Shown here one piece after another: positions 22,527 through 34,500 of a stretch of DNA of 64,000 nt. A program made the translations under genes and the position numbers. The notes under the pieces are model-generated. The model worked only from the letters and a program-made list of their open reading frames with translations. It was not told the origin of the DNA and did not search any database. Within the stretch, counting starts at the first letter, position 1. Each line of letters begins with the position of its first letter. The DNA is from Streptomyces sp. HUAS 15-9 (GTDB lineage: Bacteria > Actinomycetota > Actinomycetes > Streptomycetales > Streptomycetaceae), in assembly GCF_025642155.1 (NCBI RefSeq), contig NZ_CP106798.1, positions 6,696,001 through 6,760,000 of the forward strand, read 5' to 3'.

Positions 22527-25500
22527 ATGTCGAATGAGTCGAACGAACAGAAGCTCCTCGACTACCTCAAGAGGGCCACGACCGAACTGCGCGACACCCG
22601 CAGGCGGTTGCGCGAGGAGGAGGAGAAGCAGTACGAGCCGATCGCGATCGTCGGCATGGCCTGCCGCTACCCCGGCGGGGTGACCTCGCCGGAGGACCTG
22701 TGGAGCCTGCTGGCCGCCGGCGGCGACGCCATCACCCCCTTCCCGGCCGACCGCGGCTGGGACGCGGCGGGCCTGTACGACCCGGACCCGGACGCCCCCG
22801 GCAAGACCTACTCCGTCGAGGGCGGCTTCCTGGAAGGGGCCGCCGACTTCGACGCCGATTTCTTCGGCATCAGCCCGCGCGAGGCCCTTGCCACGGACCC
22901 GCAGCAGCGGGTGCTGCTGGAGACGTCGTGGGAGGCGTTCGAGCGGGCGGGCATCGACCCCACGTCCCTGCGCGGCAGTGCCACGGGCGTCTTCGCCGGC
23001 GCCATGTACCACGACTACGGCGCCCACCTCCAGAATGTTCCCCAGGACATCTCCGCCTTCCTCGGCAACGGCAGCGCGGCGAGCGTCGTCTCGGGCCGGG
23101 TGTCGTATGCGCTGGGTCTTGAGGGGCCTGCGGTGACGGTGGACACGGCGTGTTCGTCGTCGCTGGTGGCGGTGCACCTTGCTGCGCAGGCGCTGCGGAG
23201 CGGTGAGTGCTCGCTGGCGCTGGCGGGTGGGGTGACGGTGATGTCGACGCCGGACACGTTCGTGGACTTCAGCCGGCAGCGGGGGCTGGCCTCCGATGGG
23301 CGGTGCAAGCCGTTCGCCGAGGCGGCCGATGGCACCGGCTGGGGCGAGGGTGTTGGCGTCCTGGTCCTGGAGCGGCTGTCGGACGCGCGTCGCAACGGTC
23401 ACCGGGTGCTGGCGGTGGTGCGGGGTTCGGCCGTCAACCAGGACGGCGCGAGCAGCCAGCTGACGGCACCCAACGGACCGTCCCAGCAGCGGGTCATCCG
23501 CCAGGCACTCGCCTCCGCCCGGCTCACCGCTCAGCAGATCGACGCGGTGGAGGCGCACGGTACGGGGACCCGGCTGGGGGATCCGATCGAGGCGCAGGCG
23601 TTGCTGGCGACGTACGGTCAGGACCGTGCCGCGGATGCACCGCTGTGGCTGGGGTCGATCAAGTCGAACCTGGGGCACACGCAGGCGGCCGCCGGTGTGG
23701 CCGGGATCATCAAGATGGTCCTGGCGATGCGTAACGAGCAACTGCCGCAGACCCTCCATGTCGACGCGCCTTCGTCGCATGTGGACTGGTCGGCCGGTGC
23801 GGTGGAACTGCTGACCGAGGCCAGGCCGTGGAAGCAGGCCGAAGAGCGGGTGCGGCGGGCTGGTGTCTCGTCGTTCGGTATCAGCGGCACCAACGCGCAC
23901 GTGATCGTGGAGGAAGCCCCGGCCGAGGATCCCGCCGAGGCGGGCGAGCTGATGACGCTGCCCGTGGTGCCGTGGATCGTCTCCGGCAAGACCGCCGAGG
24001 CCGTGCGCGGGCAGGCGGCGCGGCTGCTCGGGTTCGCCGTGACCAGGCCGGAACTGGATCTGGCGGATGTCGGCTACTCGCTGGTGACACAGCGGTCTTC
24101 GTTCGCGTACCGGGCGGCTGTGGCGAGCGGCGACCGGGAGGAGCTGCTCGCCGGGCTGGAGGCCATCGCCGGTGGGGGTGCCCCCTTGGCGAGCGGTGGG
24201 CGGGAGCCGCTGGCGTTTCTGTTCACCGGGCAGGGGAGTCAGCGGGCCGGGATGGGCCGGGGGCTGTATGAGGCCTTCCCGGTGTTCGCGGCCGCGCTGG
24301 ACGAGGTGTGTGCCGCTCTGGACGTGCACCTCGAACGGCCCCTGAAGGACGTGATGTTCGGCGGGGAGGGCCTGGACGAGACGGGGTACACGCAGCCCGC
24401 TCTCTTCGCCCTGGAAGTTGCCCTGTTCCGGCTGCTGGAGGCGTGGGGCGTACGGCCCGACGCACTGGCCGGTCACTCCATCGGTGAGCTGGCCGCCGCA
24501 CATGTGGCCGGGTTGTGGTCGCTGGAGGACGCGGCGACGCTGGTGGCTGCTCGTGGCCGTCTGATGCAGCAGCTGCCGGCCGGGGGCGCGATGGCCGCCG
24601 TACAGGCCACTGAGGACGAGGTACGGGCCGTTCTCCCCGCAGGCACCGGTATCGCCGCCGTCAACGGGCCGGTGTCCATCGTCGTCTCCGGGCCGGAGGC
24701 GGGCGTGGACGAGGTCGTACGGCACTTCTCCGAGGCGGGCCGCAAGACCAAGCGGCTCACCGTCAGCCACGCCTTCCACTCCCCGCTCATGGAGCCGATG
24801 CTCGCCGAGTTCGAGCAGCTTGCCGCCCGACTCACCTACGCCGAGCCCGCGATACCGATCGTCTCCACACTGACCGGCGCGCAGGTGTCGTACGAGGAGC
24901 TGTCGCGGCCGTCGTACTGGGTCCGGCACGTCCGTGAGGCGGTCCGTTTCGCCGACGCCGTGGCGACCCTCGACGGGCGCGGGGTCCGTACGTTCCTCGA
25001 GCTGGGCCCGGACGCCGTCCTCACGGCGATGGCCGCGGACACCGGTACGGAAGCGACGCTTGTCGCGGGTCTGCGGCGTGACCGTTCCGAGGCACGGGCC
25101 CTGGTCGAGGCGCTCACCCGGCTTCCCGTTGTCGACTGGGCGGCCTACTTCGGCCCCGGCCGGCGCTCCGTCGATCTGCCCACCTACGCCTTCCAGAACC
25201 AGCCGTACTGGCTCGACGCCTACGCGGGTGCGGTGCGCGGTGACGTCGTCAGTGCCGGGCAGGTGGATGCCGAGCACCCGCTGCTGAGCGCGGCGGTGGA
25301 ACTGCCGGACGGCGAGGGCGTGTTGTTCACCGGTCGGGTGTCGCTCGCCGCCCAGCCGTGGCTGGCCGAGCATGCCGTGCACGGCACGGTGATCGTGCCT
25401 GGCGCCGCGCTGGTCGAGATCGCCGTGCGGGCGGGAGACCAGGTCGGATGCGGGACCGTGGGTGACCTGACGCTGCATGCCCCGCTCGTTGTTCCGGAGA

Positions 25501-28500
25501 GTGGTGCGGTCGCGCTGCGGGTGCGTGTCGGTGAGGGGGACCGGCCCACTGTCACGGTCCACTCCCGCCCGGAGGGTGAGGAGACCTGGACCCTGCACGC
25601 GGAGGGCTCCCTGTCGGCCGATGCCGTCGAGCCGCTCGGCGACCTCGACGTCTGGCCTCCGGCCGGCGCCGAACCGGTCGACATCGCCAACCTGTACGGC
25701 GACCTGGCCGGCGTGGGTCTGGAGTACGGTCCGCTCTTCCAGGGGCTCACGGCCGCCTGGCGCTCCGCCGACGGCACGGTCCATGCCGAGGTCGCCCTGC
25801 CCGAGGGCACCGACACGGACGGTTTCGGAATCCACCCCGCCCTCCTCGACGCCGCCCTGCACGCCATCACCCTGGCGCAGGAGGCGGACTCCACGGCCCA
25901 ACTGCCGTTCTCCTGGTCGGACGTCACGCTGTACGCCACCGGGGCCTCGGTGCTGCGGGTGCGTGTCGTGGACGAGGGCTCGGGTTACCGGCTCGACCTC
26001 GCGGATCCGACTGGTACTCCGGTGGCCACGGTCGGTGCGCTGGCCCTGCGTCCGTCGGCGGTGGAGACGGCCACCGTTCGTGATCTGTACCGGGTGGACT
26101 GGGTCCCGGTGAACGCGCAGGCTACCGAGCCCACAGCCTCGTACACCGTCCTGCATGCTGCCACGGCCGCCGAGTTGCTCCCGCGGCTCCAGGCCCACCT
26201 CGACGGCGAGAGGACTCTGCTAGTTCACACAGTCGGGGCTGCCAGCGCCCCGGAGCAGTCCGCGATCCGCGGCCTTACCCGCGCCGCCCAGGCAGAACAC
26301 CCCGACCGCATCGTCCTGATCGACACCCGGGACGTGCCCGAGCACATCCCGGCCGGTGAGCCCGAACTCGCCCATCAGGAGGGCCGGTTCCACGCACCAC
26401 GACTGATTCGCGAGACCGCGTCGGCGGACGGCGGCGCTTCGTGGTCCACGTCGGGCACGGTACTGGTGACCGGTGGCACCGGAGGCCTGGGCGCGCTGAC
26501 CGCTCGCCACTTGGTGGCCGCCCACGGTGTTCGCAACGTCCTGCTCACGAGCCGACGCGGTATCGAGGCTCCCGGTGCCGTCGAACTCGTAGCTGAGCTG
26601 CGCGAGTCGGGCGCCGAGCACGTGACCGTGGAGGCGTGTGACGTCTCCGACCGGGAGGCGGTGGCCCGTCTGCTGGCAGCCCACCCGGACATCACGGCGG
26701 TCGTGCACACCGCGGGCGTACTCGACGACTCGACGATCGAGTCACTGACACCGGAGCGCCTGGAGTCGGTGTGGGGACCCAAGGCACTCGCGGCGCGGTA
26801 CCTGCATGAACTGACGGCCGACCGGGATCTGGACGCGTTCGTCCTCTACTCCTCCAGCGCGGCCACCTTCGACGGCACCGGACAGGCCAACTACGCGGCC
26901 GCCAACGCCTACTTGGACGGCCTTGCCGCGCGTCGCCGGGCCCAGGGGCTGCCGGGCGTCTCGCTGGCCTGGGGCCTGTGGGCTCCGGAGGTCGGTGGCA
27001 TGGGCGCCGACCTCACCGCGGCCGACCTGGACCGGATGGCACGCGTCGGAGTCCTGCCCATCGACGAGGAACGGGGCCTCGCCCTGCTGGACGCGGTGCT
27101 CTCCGGCGCGTACGGCGAGCAAGCGCATCTGCTTCCCGTCGTCATGGACGCCCGAGCCCTGGAACAGCGGGCCAGGCGCGGTGAACTGCCCCATGCCCTG
27201 CACGGACTGGTCCGGCCCTCGGCCGCCGCACGCAGGGCCCTCGCGACCGGCTCGAAGACCACGGCCGGAGACCTGGCCGGCCGACTCGAACGGCTGCCGG
27301 CCGCCGAACGCACCCGCGTCCTGCTCGATCTCGTACGCCGCCACGTCGCCTCCGTCCTCGGATTCGGCAGCGCGTCCGACGTCGCGCCCGAAAAGCCCTT
27401 CAAGGAGTTCGGCTTCGACTCCCTCACGGCAGTGGAGTTCCGCAACCGGCTGGCCGCGGAGGCGGGTCTCCGGCTTCCGGCGACACTCGTCTTCGACCAT
27501 CCGACGCCGACCGCGGTCGCCGGCTTCCTCGAAGCCGAACTCGTGGGCGTCGATGAGGCGTCAAAGGCCATGCCGGTGACGACAGAGGCGGCGACGGACG
27601 ATCCGGTCGTGATCGTCGGCATGGCGTGCCGTTACCCCGGCGGGGTGGCCTCACCGGAGGACCTGTGGGGTCTGCTCGCCGCGGGCGGTGACGCGGTGAG
27701 CGAGTTCCCGTCCGACCGTGGTCCGCTGTGGCAGGAGTCGTACGACCCCGACCCGGAGGCCATCGGCAAGACCTACACCCGGCACGGAGGATTCCTTTCC
27801 CAGGCTGCCGAGTTCGACCCGGGGTTCTTCGGGATCAGCCCGCGTGAGGCGCTGGCGATGGACCCGCAGCACCGGCTGCTGCTGGAGACGTCCTGGGAGG
27901 CGTTCGAGCGGGCGGGCATCGACCCCGTCACCGTGCGCGGCAGCGCCACCGGAGTCTTCACGGGCGTCATGTACCACGACTACGCCACGGTGCTCGAACG
28001 CTCCGCCCACCACGACACCGAGGGCTTCATGGGCGTCGGAGGCAGCATCGCCTCGGGCCGGGTGTCGTATGCGCTGGGGCTTGAGGGTCCCGCGGTGACG
28101 GTGGACACGGCGTGTTCGTCGTCGTTGGTGGCGGTGCATCTGGCCGCGCAGGCGCTGCGGGGTGGTGAGTGCTCGCTGGCCCTTGCCGGTGGTGTGACGG
28201 TGATGTCGACGCCGGACACGTTCGTGGACTTCAGCCGGCAGCGGGGTCTTGCGGCGGACGGCCGGTGCAAGCCGTTCGCCGAGGCCGCCGACGGCACCGG
28301 CTGGGGTGAGGGCGTGGGCGTCCTGGTGCTGGAGCGGTTCTCGGACGCGCGTCGCAACGGTCATCGAGTGCTGGCGGTGGTGCGGGGTTCGGCCGTCAAC
28401 CAGGACGGCGCGAGCAATGGCCTCACCGCTCCCAACGGTCCCGCTCAGCAGCGGGTCATCAAGCAGGCGCTGGCGGCAGCGGGCCTGACCCCGCAGCAGG

Positions 28501-31500
28501 TCGACGCGGTGGAGGCGCATGGGACGGGGACCCGGCTGGGGGATCCGATCGAGGCGCAGGCGTTGCTGGCGACGTACGGTCAGGACCGTGCCGCGGATGC
28601 GCCGCTGTGGCTGGGGTCGATCAAGTCGAACCTGGGTCATACGCAGGCGGCCGCCGGTGTGGCCGGGATCATCAAGATGGTTCTGGCGATGCGTCATGAG
28701 CGGTTGCCGCGGACGCTGCATGTGGATGCGCCTTCGTCGCATGTGGACTGGTCGGCGGGTGCGGTGGAGCTGCTGACCGAGGCCAGGCCGTGGGCCGCTG
28801 GGGAGCGGACCCGGCGCGCCGGTGTCTCTTCCTTCGGCATCAGCGGCACCAACGCCCACGTGATCGTGGAGGAGGCTCCGACCGAGGAGCCGGTGCCGAT
28901 GGCGGAGGCCGCCTGGTTGCCGGTGGTGCCGTGGATCGTCTCCGGCAGGACTGCCGAAGCCGCACGTGAGCAGTCTGCACGCCTCCTCGAACTCATCGGT
29001 GACGGGGATGGGTTGGACCCCGCGGATGTGGGCTTCTCACTGGCCACCCAGCGGTCGGCGTTCGCGCATCGGGCCGCCGCGGTCGCAGGAGACCCGGATG
29101 GTCTGCGCGCCGGGCTGGAGGCCATCGCCGATGGGTCCGTGACGCCGTCGGTGGTCGGGGGTTCGGTGGCGTTCCTGTTCACCGGGCAGGGGAGTCAGCG
29201 GGCCGGGATGGGCCGGGGGCTGTATGAGGCCTTCCCTGTGTTCGCGGCCGCCCTGGACGAGGTGTGTGCGGCTCTGGATGTTCACCTCGAACGGCCTCTG
29301 AAGGACGTCATGTTCGGTGGTGAGGGCCTGGACGAGACGGGTTGCACGCAGCCTGCCTTGTTCGCTCTGGAGGTGGCGCTGTTCCGGCTGCTTGAGGCGT
29401 GGGGTGTACGGCCCGACGCGCTGGCCGGGCATTCGATCGGTGAGCTGGCCGCCGCACATGTGGCCGGGCTGTGGTCGCTGGAGGACGCGGCGACGCTGGT
29501 GGCTGCTCGTGGCCGTCTGATGCAGCAGCTGCCGGCCGGGGGTGCGATGGCCGCCGTACAGGCCACCGAGGACGAGGTACGGGCCGTGCTGCCGGAAGGC
29601 ACCGGTATCGCCGCCGTCAACGGGCCGGTGTCGATCGTCGTCTCCGGGCCGGAGGCGGGCGTGGAGGAGGTCGTACGGCATTTCTCGGAGGCGGGTCGCA
29701 AGACCAAGCGGCTCACCGTCAGCCACGCCTTCCACTCCCCGCTCATGGAGCCCATGCTCGCCGAGTTCGAGGACATCGCCGCCCAACTCACGTACGCCGA
29801 GCCTGTGATACCGATCGTGTCCACCCTGACGGGCACGCAGGTGTCGTACGAGGACCTCGCCGAGCCCGCCTACTGGGTCCGGCACGTCCGCGAGGCCGTC
29901 CGTTTCGCCGACGCCGTCGCCACCCTTGGCGAGAAGGGCATCGGTACGTTCCTGGAGCTCGGCCCCGACGCCGTCCTCACGGCGATGGCCGCGGACACCG
30001 GTACGGAAGCGACGCTTGTCGCGGGTCTGCGGCGTGACCGTTCCGAGGCGCAAGCTCTGGTCGAGGCGCTCACCCGGCTGCCGGTTGTCGACTGGGCTGC
30101 CTACTTCGGCCGGGGCTGGAAGGCCGTCGACCTGCCCACCTACGCCTTCCAGCACCAGCCGTACTGGCCCGAGCACTCAACGCTCGATGCCGGTGACGTC
30201 CACGCGGTGGGCATCGCCTCCGCCGACCACCCGCTGCTCGGTGCTGCGGTGGAACTGCCCGATGGCGACGGCGTGTTGTTGACCGGTCGGCTGTCTTTGG
30301 CCACGCACCCGTGGCTGGCCGAGCACGCGGTGAACGGCACGGTGATCGTTCCCGGTGCGGCCCTGGTCGAGATCGCCGTACGCGCCGGAGACCAGGTCGG
30401 ACGCGGCACCGTCCGCGACCTGACCCTGCACGCCCCGCTCATCGTCCCGGAGACCGGCGCGGTCGCCCTGCGCGTGCGCGTCGGCGAGGACGACGAACCT
30501 GCCGTGACCGTCCACTCTCGTCCCGAAGGTGAGGACGGTCCCTGGACCCTGCACGCCGAGGGCTCCCTGACGGGCGATGCCGTCGAGCCGGTAGCCGATC
30601 TCACTGCCTGGCCCCCGGCCGGCGCCGAGTCGGTCGACATCACGAACCTCTACGGCGATCTGGCCGCCCTGGGGTTGGAGTACGGCCCGCTGTTCCGGGG
30701 GGTCTCGGCTGCTTGGCGGTCCGCCGATGACACCGTGTACGCCGAGGTCGCGCCGCCGGAGGGCACCGACACCCAGGGCTACGGCATCCACCCGGCCCTC
30801 CTCGACGCATCCCTGCACTCGCTCGGCCTGCTGGACACGGGGGACGAGGCCCGGGCAGAGCTTCCGTTCTCCTGGTCGGACGTGACCCTGCACGCATCCG
30901 GGGCCTCGGCTCTGCGAGTGCGCATCACCAAGGAAGGCGCCGGCCAGAGGCTGGAGCTGGCCGATCCGACCGGTACTCCGGTGGCCACGGTCGGAGCGCT
31001 GACCCTGCGTCCGCCGGCGGTGGAGACGGCCACCGTCCGTGATCTGTACCGGGTGGACTGGGTGCCGGTTACCGCGCAGGCGACCGAGCCCACCGCCTCG
31101 TACACGGTCCTCCGTGCCGCCACGGCCGGCGAACTGCTCCCGCGGCTCCAGGCGCACCTCGACGGCGAGCAGAGCCTTCTCGTCCACACCACCGGCGCCG
31201 CCACCGACCCCGAGCAGTCCGCGATCCGCGGCCTGACCCGGGCCGCCCAGGCCGAACACCCCGACCGCATCGTCCTCATCGACACCCAGGACATCCCCGA
31301 ACACATCCCGATGGGAGAGCCGGAACTCGCCCACCACGACGGCGAGTTCCATGCTCCCCGACTGGCCCGGGAGACGGCCGCGGCCGCCACCGGCACCTGG
31401 CCCACCACCGGCACCACCCTCATCACCGGCGGAACCGGCGGCCTCGGCGCCCTCACCGCACGCCACCTGATCTCCACCCACGGCGTACGCAGCATCCTGC

Positions 31501-34500
31501 TCACCAGCCGACGCGGCACCCAAGCCCCCGGCGCCACCGAACTCGCTCTTGAGCTCACGGACTTGGGCGCCGAGGTCGAGATCGTCGCCTGTGACGTGAC
31601 CGACCGTGCCGCGCTCGCCGAACTCCTCTCCGCGCACCCCGACATCACCGCCGTCGTCCACACCGCCGGCGTGCTCGACGACTCGACGGTGGAGCACCTC
31701 ACCGGTGAGCGCCTGGCCGGTGTCCGGGCTCCGAAGGCCGACGCGGCCCGTCATCTGCACGAGCTGACGGCCGACCTCGAGCTCGAAGCGTTCGTCCTGT
31801 TCTCCTCGGCGGCAGGGTGCTTCGACGGCATCGGACAGGCCAACTACGCGGCCGCCAACGCCTACTTGGACGCCCTCGCCGCGCAACGCCGGGTCCAGGG
31901 GCTGCCGGGCATCTCGATCGCCTGGGGCCTGTGGGCACCGGAGGCCGGCGGCATGGGCGCCGAACTCACCACGACCGACCTGGACCGCATGGCACGCGCG
32001 GGCGTCGAGGCGATCGGAGCGGAGGAGGGCACGGTGCTCTTCGAAGCGGCGCTCGCGGCGTCGGTCAGCCGGGCACACGTCGTGCCCATCAAACTCAACC
32101 TAGGCGCATGGGACACGGACGCGCCGGCGCTTCTGCGTGATCTCGTACGGCCCCGGGCACGCCGTGCCGTACGGGCCTCGCTCGGCTCGGACACGGGCCG
32201 CCCGGCCGGGAACTCCCTCCAGGACCGGCTGGCCGCCCTGCCCGACACCGCGGCGCGCCGTGATCTGCTGCTCGATCTGACCCGCAAGCGGGTGGCGGCC
32301 GTGCTCGGCTTCGCCGGAGCGCAGGCTGTTTCGGCCGATGCGGCCTTCATGGAGCTGGGCTTCGACTCGCTCACCGGAGTGGAGTTCCGCAACGCGCTCG
32401 GCGCCGACACCGGCCTCAGGCTGCCCGCCACGCTCGTCTTCGACCACCCGAGCCCCACGGCGGTTGCCGACTACCTGCTGACCGAACTGGTTGGGCACGA
32501 GCTGGACTTGGCCACCGGTCAGAGAGCGGCCGTCGCCGTGGCCGCCGCCGTGGACGAGCCGATCGCGATCGTCGGTATGGCCTGCCGCTACCCCGGTGGC
32601 CTCAACTCGCCGGAGGAGCTGTGGCAACTGCTCGTCTCCGGCCGTGACGCCATCACCTCGCTGCCCACGGACCGTGGATGGGATGTCGCGGGTCTCTACG
32701 ACCCCGACCCGGAGGCCATCGGCAAGACGTACTCGCGGCACGGCGGATTCCTCGGCCAGGCAGCCGAGTTCGATCCCGCCTTCTTCGGGATCAGCCCGCG
32801 TGAGGCGCTGGCGACGGACCCGCAGCACCGGCTGCTGCTGGAGACGTCGTGGGAGGCGTTCGAGCGGGCGGGCATCGACCCGGCCACCGTGCGCGGCAGC
32901 GCCACCGGTGTCTTCGCCGGCGTCATGTACAACGACTACGGCATCCGGCTGAACGGCTATCCGTCCGACCTGGAGGGCTACCTCGGCACCGGCAGTTCCG
33001 GAAGCGTGGCATCGGGGCGTGTCGCCTACGTCCTCGGACTCGAGGGCCCTGCCGTCACCGTGGACACGGCCTGCTCCTCCTCCTTGGTCACCGTCCACAT
33101 GGCCGCGCAGGCGCTGCGGAGCGGTGAGTGCACGATGGCCCTGGCCGGTGGCGTCACCGTGATGGCGACGCCCGAGACGTTCGTCGGCTTCAGCAGGCAG
33201 CGCGGGTTGGCGCCCGACGGCCGATGCAAGCCGTTCGCCGAGGCGGCCGACGGCACCGGCTGGGGCGAGGGCGTCGGCATGCTCGTACTCGAAAAGCTCT
33301 CCGACGCCCGCCGCCACGGACACAACGTCCTCGCGGTGGTACGGGGTTCGGCGATCAACCAGGACGGCGCGAGCAACGGCCTCACCGCCCCCAACGGCCC
33401 CTCCCAGCAGCGCGTCATTCGCCAGGCACTCGCTTCGGCGCGGCTGACCCCGCAGCAGGTCGACGCGGTGGAGGCGCACGGTACGGGCACCCGGCTGGGC
33501 GATCCGATCGAGGCACAGGCGCTGCTGGCCACCTACGGCCAGGACCGTGCCTCGGATGCGCCGCTGTGGCTGGGGTCGATCAAGTCCAACCTGGGACACA
33601 CCCAGGCCGCCGCCGGTGTGGCCGGGATCATCAAGATGGTCCTGGCGATGCGCAATGAGCAACTGCCGCGGACGCTGCATGTGGATGAGCCGTCCTCGCA
33701 CGTGGACTGGTCGGCCGGTGCGGTCGAGCTGCTGACCGAGGCCAAGCCCTGGAAGGCGGGGGAGCGAACCCGGCGCGCCGGTGTCTCCTCCTTCGGCATC
33801 AGCGGCACCAACGCTCACGTGATCATCGAAGAGGCGCCCGCCGAGACCTCCGCCGAACCGGACGCCTCGGCCCGCAGGGTGCCGGTACTGCCGTGGATCG
33901 TCTCGGGCAGGACCGCCGAGGCCGTACGTGCCCAGGCGGCCCGGCTCCTGGACTTCGCCACGGCCCACCCGGAGTTGGACTCCACGAACATCGCCCATTC
34001 CCTGACGGCCCGACGCGCCTCCTTCTCCTGCCGCGCGGGTGTGGTGGCGCGGGACCGGGGCGGGTTGCTGGCTGGGCTGGAGGCCATTGCCGGCGGGGGC
34101 GTCACGCCCACGGTCGCCGGGGGTTCGGTGGCGTTCCTGTTCACCGGGCAGGGGAGTCAGCGGGCCGGGATGGGGCGTGAGCTGTATGAGGCCTTCCCGG
34201 TGTTCGCGGCCGCGCTGGACGAGGTGTGTGCCGCTCTGGACGTGCACCTCGAACGGCCCCTGAAGGACGTGATGTTCGGTGGGGAGGGCCTGGACGAGAC
34301 GGGGTACACGCAGCCTGCCTTGTTCGCTCTGGAGGTGGCGCTGTTCCGGCTGCTGGGGGCGTGGGGTGTGCGGCCGGATGTGCTGGCCGGTCACTCCATC
34401 GGCGAGTTGGCCGCCGCTCATGTGGCCGGGTTGTGGTCGCTGGAGGATGCGGCGACGCTGGTGGCCGCGCGCGGCCGTCTGATGCAGCAGCTGCCGGCCG

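Noticed and set aside
22476..26198. Very long minus-strand open frames opposite the PKS genes
   Set aside because: Such frames arise from high third-position GC on the coding strand. The plus strand encodes well-ordered PKS domains with intact motifs throughout.
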